Source of the DNA: Nephrocerus scutellatus
Taxonomy: Eukaryota; Arthropoda; Insecta; Diptera; Pipunculidae
DNA length: 64,000 nt
Assembly (NCBI GenBank): GCA_947095585.1
Contig: OX352761.1
Location: forward strand, 87,176,419 to 87,240,418
Reading direction: 5' to 3'
Shown here one piece after another: positions 45,401 through 59,200 of this stretch. Position 1 is the first letter of the stretch; each line of letters starts with the position of its first letter. The translations under genes and the position numbers were made by a program. The notes beneath the pieces were generated by a model that saw only the letters and a program-made list of their open reading frames with translations, did not search any database and was not told the origin of the DNA.

Positions 45401-48400
45401 ATACGAATCCCTTGAGAAATGGCTTGGTTCCAAAAATCCCAGACCCTATTGGCCAGATCCCAGAATTTCCATAGGAACAAGTCTTATAGTCGCATATTAG
45501 TCCTATATTCCGAGTTTCATACGAATCCCTTGAGAAATGGCTTGGTTCCAAAAATTCAGACCCTATTGGCCAGATCCCAGAATTTCCATAGGAACAAGTC
45601 TTATAGTCACATATTAGTCAAACATTCCGAGTTTCATACGAATCCCTTGAGAAATGGCTTGGTTCCAAAAATCCCAGACCCTATTGGCCAGATCCCAGAT
45701 TTTCCATAGGAACAAGTCTTATAGTCGCATATTAGTCCTACATTCCGAGTTTCATACGAATCCCTTGAGAAATGGCTTGGTTCCAAAAATCCCAGACCCT
45801 ATTGGCCAGATCCCAGAATTTCCATAGGAACAAGTCTTATAGTCGCATATTAGTCAAACATTCCGAGTTTCATACGAATCCCTTGAGAAATGGCTTGGTT
45901 CCAAAAATCCCAGGCCCTATTGGCCAGATCCCAGAATTTCCATAGGAACAAGTCTTATAGTCGCATATTAGTCCTACATTCCGAGTTTCATACGAATTCC
46001 TTGAGAAATGGCTTGGTTCCAAAAATCCCTGACCTTATTGGCCAGATCCCAGAATTTCCATAGGAACAAGTCTTATAATTACATATTAAACCTACATTCC
46101 GAGTTTCATACGAATCCCTTGAGAAATGGCTTGGTTCCAAAAATCCCAGGCCCTATTGGCCAGATCCCAGAATTTCCATAGGAACAAGTCTTATAGTCGC
46201 ATATTAGTCCTAAATTCCGAGTTTCATACGAATCCCTTGAGAAATGGCTTTGTTCCAAAAATCCCAGACCCTATTGGCCAGATCCCAGAATTTCCATAGG
46301 AACAAGTCTTATAGTCGCATATTAGTCCTACATTCCGAGTTTCATACGAATCCCTTGAGAAATGGCTTGGTTCCAAAAATCCCAGACCCTATTGGCCAGA
46401 TCCCAGAATTTCCATAGGAACAAGTCTTGTAGTCGCATATTAGTCAAACATTCCGAGTTTCATACGAATCCCTTGAGAAATGGCTTGGTTCCAAAAATCC
46501 CAGACCCTATTGGCCAGATCCCAGAATTTCCATAGGAACAAGTCTTATAGTCGCATAATAGTCCTACATTCCGAGTTTCATACGAATCCCTTGAGAAATG
46601 GCTTGATTCCAAAAATCCCAGACCCTATTGGCCAGATCCCAGAATTTCCATAGGAACAAGTCTTATAGTCGCATATAAGTCCTACATTCCGAGTTTCATA
46701 CGAATCCCTTGAGAAATGGCTTGGTTCCAAAAATCACAGACCCTATTAGCAAGATCCCAGAATTTCCATAGGAACAAGTCTTATAGTCGGATATTAGTCC
46801 TACATTCCGAGTTTCATACGAATCCCTTGAGAAATGGCTTGGTTCCAAAAATCCCAGACCCTATTAGCCAGATCCCAGAATTTCCATAGGAACAAGTCTT
46901 ATAGCGCATATTAGTCCTACATTCCGAGTTTCATACGAATCCCTTGAGAAATGGCTTGGTTCAAAAAATCCCAGACCCTATTGGCCAGATCCCAGAATTT
47001 CCATAGGAACAAGTCTTATAGTGACATATTAGTCCTTCATTCCGAGTTTCATACAAATCTCTTGAGAAATGGCTTGGTTCCAAAAATCCCAGACCCTATT
47101 GGCCAGATCCCAGAATTTCCATAGGAACAAGTCTTATAGTCACATATTAGTCCTACATTCCGAGTTTCATACGAATCCCTTGAGGAATGGCTTGGTTCCA
47201 AAAATCCCAGACCCTATTGGCCAGATCCCAGAATTTCCATAGGAACATGTCTTATAGTCGCATATTAGTCCTACATTCCGAGTTTCATACGAATCCCTTG
47301 AGAAATGGCTTGGTTCCAAAAATCCCAGACCCTATTGGCCAGATCCCAGAATTTCCATAGGAACAAGTCTTATAGTCGCATATTAGTCATATATTCCGAG
47401 TTTCATACGAATCCCTTGAGAATTGAATTGGTTCCAAAAATCCCAGACCCTATTGGCCTGATCCCAGAATTTCCATAGGAACAAGTCTTATAGTCGCATA
47501 TTAGTCCTACATTCCGAGTTTCATACGAATCCCTTGAGAAATGGCTTGGTTCCAAAAATCCCAGACCCTATTGGCCAGATCCCAGAATTTCCATAGGAAC
47601 AAGTCTTATAGTCTTATAGACCCTATTGGCCAGATCCCAGAATTTCCATAGGAACAAGTCTTATAGTCGCATATTAGTCATACATTCCGAGTTTCATACG
47701 AATCCCTTGAGAAATGGCTTGGTTCCAAAAATCCCAGACCCTATTGGCCAGATCCCAGAATTTCAATAGGAACAAGTCTTATAGTCACATATTAGTCCTA
47801 CATTCCTAGTTTCATACGAATCCCTTGAGAAATGGCTTGGTTCCAAAAATCCCAGACCCTATTGGCCTGATCCCAGAATTTCCATAGGAACAAGTCTTAT
47901 AGACACATATTAGTCCTACATTCCGAGTTTCATACGAATCCCTTGAGAAATGGCTTGGTTCCAAAAATCCCAGACCCCATCGGCCAGATCCCAGAATTTC
48001 CATAGGAACAAGTCTTATAGTCACATATTAGTCACACATTCAGAGTTTCATACGAATCCCTTGAGAAATGGCTTGGTTCCAAAAATCCCAGACCCTATTG
48101 GCTAGATCCCAGAATTTCCATATAGAACAAGTCTTATAGTCGCATATTAGTCCTACATTCCGAGTTTCATACGAATCCCTTGAGAAATGGCTTGGTTCCA
48201 AAAATCCCAGACCCTATTGGCCAGATCCCAAAATTTCCATAGGAACAAGTCTTATAGTCGCATATTAGTCCTACATTCCAAGTTTCATACGAATCCCTTG
48301 AGAAATGGCTTAGTTCCAAAAATCCCAGGCCCTATTGGCCAGATCCCAAAATTTCCATAGGAACAAGTCTTATAGTCGCATATTAGTCCTACATTCCGAG

Positions 48401-51400
48401 TTTCATACGAATCCCTTGAGAAATGGCTTGGTTCCAAAAATCACAGACCCTATTAGCAAGATCCCAGAATTTCCATAGGAACAAGTCTTATAGTCGGATA
48501 TTAGTCCTACATTCCGAGTTTCATACAAATCCCTTGAGAAATGGCTTGGTTCCAAAAATCCCAGACCCTATTAGCCAGATCCCAGAATTTCCATAGGAAC
48601 AAGTCTTATAGCGCATATTAGTCCTACATTCCGAGTTTCATACGAATCCCTTGAGAAATGGCTTGGTTCAAAAAATCCCAGACCCTATTGGCCAGATCCC
48701 AGAATTTCCATAGGAACAAGTCTTATAGTGACATATTAGTCCTACATTCCGAGTTTCATACAAATCCCTTGAGAAATGGCTTGGTTCCAAAAATCTCAGA
48801 CCCTATTGGCCAGAACCCAGAATTTCCATAGGAACAAGTCTTATAGTCACATATTAGTCCTACATTCCGAGTTTCATACGAATCCCTTGAGGAATGCCTT
48901 GGTTCCAAAAATCCCAGACCCTATTGGCCAGATCCCAGAATTTCCATAGGAACATGTCTTATAGTCGCATATTAGTCCTACATTCCGAGTTTCATACGAA
49001 TCCCTTGAGAAATGGCTTGGTTCCAAAAATCCCAGACCCTATTGGCCAGATCCCAGAATTTCCATAGGAACAAGTCTTATAGTCGCATATTAGTCATACA
49101 TTCCGAGTTTCATACGAATCCCTTGAGAATTGGCTTGGTTCCCAAAAATCCCAGACCCTATTGGCTAGATCCCAGAATTTCCATATAGAACAAGTCTTAT
49201 AGTCGCATATTAGTCCTACATTCCGAGTTTCATACGAATCCCTTGAGAAATGGCTTGGTTCCAAAAATCCCAGACCCTATTGGCCAGATCCCAGAATTTC
49301 CATAGGAACAAGTCTTATAGTCGCATATTAGTCCTACATTCAGAGTTTCATACGAATCTCTTGAGAAATGGCTTGGTTCCAAAAATCCCAGACCCTATTG
49401 GCCAGATCCCAGAATTTCCATAGGAACAAGTCTTATAGTCGCATATTAGTCATACATTCCGAGTTTCATACGAATCCCTTGAGAATTGGCTTGGTTCCGA
49501 AAATCCCAGACCCTATTGGCCAGATCCCAGAATTTCCATAGGAATAAGTCTTATAGTCACATATTAAACCAAAATTCCGAGTTTCATACGAATCCCTTGA
49601 GAAATGGCTTAGTTCCAAAAATCCCAAACCCTATTAGCCAGATCCCAGAATTTCCATAGGAACAAGTCTTATAGTCGCATATTTGTCCTACATTCCGAGT
49701 TTCATACGAATCCCTTGAGAAATGGCTTGGTTCCAAAAATCCCAGACCCTATTGGCCAGATCCCAGAATTTTCAGAGGAACAAGTTTTATAGTCGCATAT
49801 TAGTCCTACATTCCGAGTTTCATACGAATCCCTTAAGAAATGGCTTAGTTCCAAAAATCCCTGACCCTATTAGCCAGATCCCAGAATTTCCATAGGAACA
49901 AGTCTTATAGTCACATATTAGTCCTACATTCCGAGTTTCATACGAATCCCTTGAGAAATGGCTTGGTTCCAAAAATCCCAGACCCTATTGGCCAGATCCC
50001 AGAATTTCCATAGGAACAAGTCTTATAGTCACATATTAGTCATACATTCCGAGTTTCATACGAATCCCTTGAGAAATGGCTTTGTTCCAAAAATCCCAGA
50101 CCCTATTGGCCAGATCCCAGAATTTCCATAGGAACAAGTCTTATAGTCACATATTAGTCCTACATTCCGAGTTTCATACGAATCCCTTGAGAAATGGCTT
50201 GGTTCCAAAAATCCCAGACCCCATTGGCCAGATCCCAGACTTTCCATAGGAACAAGTCTTATAGTCGCATATTAGTCCTACATTCCGAGTTTCATACGAA
50301 TACCTTGAGAAATGGCTTGTTTCCAAAAATCCCAGACCCTATTGGCCAGATTCCAGAATTTTCATAGGAACAAGTCTTATAGTCACATATTAGTCCTACA
50401 TTCCGAGTTTCATACGAATCCCTTGAGAAATGGCTTGGTTCCAAAAATCCAACACCTTATTGGCCAGATCCCAGAATTTCCATAGGAACAAGTCTTATAG
50501 TCGCATATTAGTCCTACATTCCGAGTTTCATACGAATCCCTTGAGAAATGGCTTTGTTCCAAAAATCCCAGACCCTATTGGCCAGATCCAAGAATGTCCA
50601 TAGGAACAAGTCTTATAGTCGCATATTAGTTCTACATTCCGAGTTTCATACGAATCCCTTGAGAAATGGCTTGGTTCCAAAAATCCCAGACCCTATTGGC
50701 CAGATCCCAGAATTTCCATAGGAACAAATCTTATAGTCGCATATTAGTCCTACATTCCGAGTTTCATACGAATCCCTTGAGAAATGGCTTGGTTCCAAAA
50801 ATCCCAGACCCTATTGGCCAGATCCCAGAATTTTCATAGGAACAAGTTTTATAGTCGCATATTAGTCCTACATTCCGAGTTTCATACGAATCCCTTAAGA
50901 AATGGCTTGGTTCAAAAAATCCCAGACCCTATTGGCCATATCCCAGAATTTTCATGGGAACAAGTTTTATAGTCGCATATTAGTCCTACATTCCGAGTTT
51001 CATACGAATCCCTTAATAAATGGCTTGGTTCAAAAAATCCCAGACCCTATTGGCCATATCCCAGAATTTCCATAGGAACAAGTCTTATAGTCGCATATTA
51101 GTCCTACATTCCGAGTTCATACGAATCCCTTGGGAAATGGCTTGGTTCCAAAAATCCCAGACTCTATTGGCCAGATCCCAGAATTTTCTTAGGAACAAGT
51201 TTTATAGTCGCATATTAGTCCTACATTCCGCGTTTTATACGAATCCCTTAAGAAATGGCTTGGTTCCAAAAATCCCTGACCCTTTTGGCCAGATCCCAGA
51301 ATTCCCATAGGAACAAGTCTTATAGTCGCATATTAGTCCTACATTCCGAGTTTCATACGAATCCCTTGAGAAATGGCTTGGTTCCAAAAATCCCAGACCC

Positions 51401-54400
51401 TATTGGCCAGATCCCAGAATTTGCAATGGAACAAGTCTTATCGTCGCATATTAGTCCTACATTCCGAGTTTCATACGAATCCCTTGAGAAATGGCTTGGT
51501 TCCAAAAATCCCAGACCCTATTGGCCATATCCCAAAATTTCCATAGGAACAAGTCTTATAGTCGCATATTAGTCCATTCCGAGTTTCATACGAATCCCTT
51601 GAGAAATGGCTTGGTTCCAAAAATCCCAGGCCCTATTGGCCAGATCCCAGAATTTCCATAGGAACAAGTCTTATAGTCGCATATTAGTCCTACATTCCGA
51701 GTTTCATACGAATCCCTTGAGAAATGGCTTTGTTCTAAAAATCCCAGACCCTATTGGCCAGATCCCAGAATTTCCATAGGAACAAGTCTTATAGTCGCAT
51801 ATTAGTCCTACATTCCGAGTTTCATACGAATCCCTTGAGAAATGGCTTGGTTCCAAAAATCCCAGACCCTATTGGCCAGATCCCAGAATTAGTCAAACAT
51901 TCCGAGTTTCTGACCCTATTGGCCAGATCCCAGAATTTCCATAGGAACAAGTCTTATAGTCGCATATTAGTCCTATATTCCGAGTTTCATACGAATCCCT
52001 TGAGAAATGGCTTGGTTCCAAAAATTCAGACCCTATTGGCCAGATCCCAGAATTTCCATAGGAACAAGTCTTATAGTCACATATTAGTCAAACATTCCGA
52101 GTTTCATACGAATCCCTTGAGAAATGGCTTGGTTCCAAAAATCCCAGACCTTATTGGCCAGATCCCAGAATTTCCATAGGAACAAGTCTTATAGTCGCAT
52201 ATTAGTCCTACATTCCGAGTTTCATACGAATCCCTTGAGAAATGGCTTGGTTCCAAAAATCCCAGACCCTATTGGCCAGATCCCAGAATTTCCATAGGAA
52301 CAAGTCTTATAGTCGCATATTAGTCAAACATTCCGAGTTTCATACGAATCCCTTGAGAAATGGCTTGGTTCCAAAAATCCCAGGCCCTATTGGCCAGATC
52401 CCAGAATTTCCATAGGAACAAGTCTTATAGTCGCATATTAGTCCTACATTCCGAGTTTCATACGAATCCCTTGAGAAATGGCTTGGTTCCAAAAATCCCT
52501 GACCTTATTGGCCAGATCCCAGAATTTCCATAGGAACAAGTCTTATAATTACATATTAAACCTACATTCCGAGTTTCATACGAATCCCTTGAGAAATGGC
52601 TTGGTTCCAAAAATCCCAGGCCCTATTGGCCAGATCCCAGAATTTCCATAGGAACAAGTCTTATAGTCGCATATTAGTCCTAAATTCCGAGTTTCATACG
52701 AATCCCTTGAGAAATGGCTTTGTTCCAAAAATCCCAGACCCTATTGGCCAGATCCCAGAATTTCCATAGGAACAAGTCTTATAGTCGCATATTAGTCCTA
52801 CATTCCGAGTTTCATACGAATCCCTTGAGAAATGGCTTGGTTCCAAAAATCCCAGACCCTATTAGCCAGATCCCAGAATTTCCATAGGAACAAGTCTTAT
52901 AGTCGCATATTAGTCAAACATTCCGAGTTTCATACGAATCCCTTGAGAAATGGCTTGGTTCCAAAAATCCCAGACCCTATTGGCCAGATCCCAGAATTTC
53001 CATAGGAACAAGTCTTATAGTCGCATAATAGTCCTACATTCCGAGTTTCATACGAATCCCTTGAGAAATGGCTTGATTCCAAAAATCCCAGACCCTATTG
53101 GCCAGATCCCAGAATTTCCATAGGAACAAGTCTTATAGTCGCATATAAGTCCTACATTCCGAGTTTCATACGAATCCCTTGAGAAATGGCTTGGTTCCAA
53201 AAATCACAGACCCTATTAGCAAGATCCCAGAATTTCCATAGGAACAAGTCTTATAGTCGGATATTAGTCCTACATTCCGAGTTTCATACGAATCCCTTGA
53301 GAAATGGCTTGGTTCCAAAAATCCCAGACCCTATTGGCCAGATCCCAGAATTTCCATAGGAACAAGTCTTATAGTGACATATTAGTCCTTCATTCCGAGT
53401 TTCATACAAATCTCTTGAGAAATGGCTTGGTTCCAAAAATCCCAGACCCTATTGGCCAGATCCCAGAATTTCCATAGGAACAAGTCTTATAGTCACATAT
53501 TAGTCCTACATTCCGAGTTTCATACGAATCCCTTGAGGAATGGCTTGGTTCCAAAAATCCCAGACCCTATTGGCCAGATCCCAGAATTTCCATAGGAACA
53601 TGTCTTATAGTCGCATATTAGTCCTACATTCCGAGTTTCATACGAATCCCTTGAGAAATGGCTTGGTTCCAAAAATCCCAGACCCTATTGGCCAGATCCC
53701 AGAATTTCCATAGGAACAAGTCTTATAGTCGCATATTAGTCATATATTCCGAGTTTCATACGAATCCCTTGAGAATTGAATTGGTTCCAAAAATCCCAGA
53801 CCCTATTGGCCTGATCCCAGAATTTCCATAGGAACAAGTCTTATAGTCGCATATTAGTCCTACATTCCGAGTTTCATACGAATCCCTTGAGAAATGGCTT
53901 GGTTCCAAAAATCCCAGACCCTATTGGCCAGATCCCAGAATTTCCATAGGAACAAGTCTTATAGTCTTATAGACCCTATTGGCCAGATCCCAGAATTTCC
54001 ATAGGAACAAGTCTTATAGTCGCATATTAGTCATACATTCCGAGTTTCATACGAATCCCTTGAGAAATGGCTTGGTTCCAAAAATCCCAGACCCTATTGG
54101 CCAGATCCCAGAATTTCAATAGGAACAAGTCTTATAGTCACATATTAGTCCTACATTCCTAGTTTCATACGAATCCCTTGAGAAATGGCTTGGTTCCAAA
54201 AATCCCAGACCCTATTGGCCTGATCCCAGAATTTCCATAGGAACAAGTCTTATAGACACATATTAGTCCTACATTCCGAGTTTCATACGAATCCCTTGAG
54301 AAATGGCTTGGTTCCAAAAATCCCAGACCCCATCGGCCAGATCCCAGAATTTCCATAGGAACAAGTCTTATAGTCACATATTAGTCACACATTCAGAGTT

Positions 54401-55893
54401 TCATACGAATCCCTTGAGAAATGGCTTGGTTCCAAAAATCCCAGACCCTATTGGCTAGATCCCAGAATTTCCATATAGAACAAGTCTTATAGTCGCATAT
54501 TAGTCCTACATTCCGAGTTTCATACGAATCCCTTGAGAAATGGCTTGGTTCCAAAAATCCCAGACCCTATTGGCCAGATCCCAAAATTTCCATAGGAACA
54601 AGTCTTATAGTCGCATATTAGTCCTACATTCCAAGTTTCATACGAATCCCTTGAGAAATGGCTTAGTTCCAAAAATCCCAGGCCCTATTGGCCAGATCCC
54701 AAAATTTCCATAGGAACAAGTCTTATAGTCGCATATTAGTCCTACATTCCGAGTTTCATACGAATCCCTTGAGAAATGGCTTGGTTCCAAAAATCACAGA
54801 CCCTATTAGCAAGATCCCAGAATTTCCATAGGAACAAGTCTTATAGTCGGATATTAGTCCTACATTCCGAGTTTCATACAAATCCCTTGAGAAATGGCTT
54901 GGTTCCAAAAATCCCAGACCCTATTAGCCAGATCCCAGAATTTCCATAGGAACAAGTCTTATAGCGCATATTAGTCCTACATTCCGAGTTTCATACGAAT
55001 CCCTTGAGAAATGGCTTGGTTCAAAAAATCCCAGACCCTATTGGCCAGATCCCAGAATTTCCATAGGAACAAGTCTTATAGTGACATATTAGTCCTACAT
55101 TCCGAGTTTCATACAAATCCCTTGAGAAATGGCTTGGTTCCAAAAATCTCAGACCCTATTGGCCAGAACCCAGAATTTCCATAGGAACAAGTCTTATAGT
55201 CACATATTAGTCCTACATTCCGAGTTTCATACGAATCCCTTGAGGAATGCCTTGGTTCCAAAAATCCCAGACCCTATTGGCCAGATCCCAGAATTTCCAT
55301 AGGAACATGTCTTATAGTCGCATATTAGTCCTACATTCCGAGTTTCATACGAATCCCTTGAGAAATGGCTTGGTTCCAAAAATCCCAGACCCTATTGGCC
55401 AGATCCCAGAATTTCCATAGGAACAAGTCTTATAGTCGCATATTAGTCATACATTCCGAGTTTCATACGAATCCCTTGAGAATTGGCTTGGTTCCCAAAA
55501 ATCCCAGACCCTATTGGCTAGATCCCAGAATTTCCATATAGAACAAGTCTTATAGTCGCATATTAGTCCTACATTCCGAGTTTCATACGAATCCCTTGAG
55601 AAATGGCTTGGTTCCAAAAATCCCAGACCCTATTGGCCAGATCCCAGAATTTCCATAGGAACAAGTCTTATAGTCGCATATTAGTCCTACATTCAGAGTT
55701 TCATACGAATCTCTTGAGAAATGGCTTGGTTCCAAAAATCCCAGACCCTATTGGCCAGATCCCAGAATTTCCATAGGAACAAGTCTTATAGTCGCATATT
55801 AGTCATACATTCCGAGTTTCATACGAATCCCTTGAGAATTGGCTTGGTTCCGAAAATCCCAGACCCTATTGGCCAGATCCCAGAATTTCCATA
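42447..55893. repeat. Large mosaic duplication inside the satellite
   Basis: 51.28-52.5 kb matches 42.45-43.7 kb at offset 8828, including the rare joint AGAATTAGTCAAACATTCC at 43061 and 51889. 51.91-55.89 kb matches 45.44-49.54 kb at offset 6470, which falls to 6353 after one 117-bp monomer (marked ATAGCGCATA near 46903) is absent from the right copy. Within 43-46.5 kb the TAGTCAAACATT variant recurs in a 0.94- to 1.42-kb pattern. Confidence 0.85.
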
Positions 55894-56299
55894 GGAACAA
55901 GTCTTATAGTCACATATTAGTCCTACATTCCGAGTTTCATACGAATCCCTTGAGAAATGGCTTGGTTCCAAAAATCCCAGACCCTATTGGCCAGATCCCA
56001 GAATTTCCATAGGAACAAGTCTTATAGTCGCATATTAGTCCTACATTCCGAGTTTCATACGAATCCCTTAAGAAATGGCTTGGTTCCAAAAATTCCAGAC
56101 CCTATTGGCCAGATCCCAGAATTTCCATAGGAACAAGTCTTATAGTGACATATTAGTCCTACATTCCGAGTTTCATACAAATCCCTTGAGAAATGGCTTG
56201 GTTCCAAAAATCCCAGACCCTATTGGCCAGAACCCAGAATTTCCATAGGAACAAGTCTTATAGTCACATATTAGTCCTACATTCCGAGTTTCATACGAA

Positions 56300-59200
56300 T
56301 CCCTTGAGGAATGGCTTGGTTCCAAAAATCCCAGACCCTATTGGCCAGATCCCAGAATTTCCATAGGAACAAGTCTTATAGTGACATATTAGTCCTACAT
56401 TCCGAGTTTCATACAAATCCCTTGAGAAATGGCTTGGTTCCAAAAATCCCAGACCCTATTGGCCAGAACCCAGAATTTCCATAGGAACAAGTCTTATAGT
56501 CACATATTAGTCCTACATTCCGAGTTTCATACGAATCCCTTGAGGAATGGCTTGGTTCCAAAAATCCCAGACCCTATTGGCCAGATCCCAGAATTTCCAT
56601 AGGAACATGTCTTATAGTCGCATATTCCGAGTTTCATACGAATCCCTTGAGAAATGGCTTGGTTCCAAAAATCCCAGACCCTATTGGCCAGATCCCAGAA
56701 TTTCCATAGGAACAAGTCTTATAGTCGCATATTAGTCATACATTCCGAGTTTCATACGAATCTCTTGAGAAATGGCTTGGTTCCAAAAATCCCAGACCCT
56801 ATTGGCCAGATCCCAGAATTTCAATAGGAACAAGTCTTATAGTCACATATTAGTTCTACATTCCTAGTTTCATACGAATCCCTTGAGAAATGGCTTGGTT
56901 CCAAAAATCCCAGACCCTATTGGCCTGATCCCAGAATTTCCATAGGAACAAGTCTTATAGACACATATTAGTCCTACATTCCGAGTTTCATACGAATCCC
57001 TTGAGAAATGGCTTGGTTCCAAAAATCCCAGACCCCATTGACCAGATCCCAGAATTTCCATAGGAACAAGTCTTATAGTCACATATTAGTCATACATTCC
57101 GAGTTTCATACGAATCCCTTGAGAAATGGCTTGGTACCAAAAATCCCAGACCCTATTGGCTAGATCCCAGAATTTCCATATAGAACAAGTCTTATAGTCG
57201 CATATTAGTCCTACATTCCGAGTTTCATACGATTCCCTTGAGAAATGGCTTGGTTCCAAAAATCCCAGACCCTATTGGCCAGATCTCAGAATTTCCATAG
57301 GAACAAGTCTTATAGTCGCATATTAGTCCTACATTCCGAGTTTCATACGAATCCCTTGAGAAATGGCTTAGTTCCAAAAATCCCAGGCCCTATTGGCCAG
57401 ATCCCAGAATTTCCATAGGAACAAGTCTTATAGTCGCATATTAGTCCTACATTCCGAGTTTCATACAAATCCCTTGAGAAATGGCTTGGTTCCAAAAATC
57501 CCAGACCCTATTAGCCATATCCCAGAATTTCCATAGGAACAAGTCTTATAGTCGCATATTAGTCCTACATTGCGAGTTTCATACGAATCCCTTGAGAAAT
57601 GGCTTGGTTCCAAAAATCCAATTCAGAGTTTCATACGAATCACTTGAGAAATGGCTTGGTTCCAAAAATCCCAGGCCCTATTGGCCAGATCCCAGAATTT
57701 CCATAGGAACAAGTCTTATAGTCGCATATTAGTCCTACATTCCGAGTTTCATACGAATCCCTTGAGAAATGGCTTGGTTCCAAAAATCCCAGACCCTATT
57801 GGCCAGATCCCAGAATTTCCATAGGAACAAGTCTTATAGTCGCATATTAGTCCTACATTCAGAGTTTCATACGAATCTCTTGAGAAATGGCTTGGTTCCA
57901 AAAATCCCAGACCCTATTGGCCAGATCCCAGAATTTCCATAGGAACAAGTCTTATAGTCGCATATTAGTCATACATTCCGAGTTTCATACGAATCCCTTG
58001 AGAATTGGCTTGGTTCCAAAAATCCCAGACCCTATTGGCCAGATCCCAGAATTTCCATAGGAACAAGTCTTATAGTCACATATTAGTCCTACATTCCGAG
58101 TTTCATACGAATCCCTTGAGAAATGGCTTGGTTCCAAAAATCCCAGACCCTATTGGCCAGATCCCAGAATTTCCATAGGAACATGTCTTATAGTCGCATA
58201 TTAGTCCTACATTCCGAGTTTCATACGAATCCCTTGAGAAATGGCCTGGTTCCAAAAATCCCAGACCCTATTGGCCAGATCCCAGAATTTCCATAGGAAC
58301 AAGTCTTATAGTCGCATATTAGTCATACATTCCGAGTTTCATACGAATCCCTTGAGAATTGGCTTGGTTCCAAAAATCCCAGACCCTATTGGCCTGATCC
58401 CAGAATTTCCATAGGAACAAGTCTTATAGTCGCATATTAGTCCTACATTCCGAGTTTCATACGAATCCCTTGAGAAATGGCTTGGTTCCAAAAATCCCAG
58501 ACCCTATTGGCCAGATCCCAGAATTTCCATAGGAACAAGTCTTATAGTCGCATATTAGTCATACATTCCGAGTTTCATACGAATCTCTTGAGAAATGGCT
58601 TGGTTCCAAAAATCCCAGACCCTATTGGCCAGATCCCAGAATTTCAATAGGAACAAGTCTTATAGTCACATATTAGTTTTACATTCCTAGTTTCATACGA
58701 ATCCCTTGAGAAATGGCTTGGTTCCAAAAATCCCAGACCCTATTGGCCTGATCCCAGAATTTCCATAGGAACAAGTCTTATAGACACATATTAGTCCTAC
58801 ATTCCGAGTTTCATACGAATCCCTTGAGAAATGGCTTGGTTCCAAAAATCCCAGACCCCATTGGCCAGATCCCAGAATTTCCATAGGAACAAGTCTTATA
58901 GTCACATATTAGTCATACATTCAGAGTTTCATACGAATCCCTTGAGAAATGGCTTGGTACCAAAAATCCCAGACCCTATTGGCTAGATCCCAGAATTTCC
59001 ATATAGAACAAGTCTTATAGTCGCATGTTAGTCCTACATTCCGAGTTTCATACGAATCCCTTGAGAAATGGCTTGGTTCCAAAAATCCCAGACCCTCTTG
59101 GCCAGATCCCAGAATTTCCATAGGAACAAGTCTTATAGTCGCATATTAGTCCTACATTCCGAGTTTCATACGAATCCCTTGAGAAATGGCTTAGTTCCAA

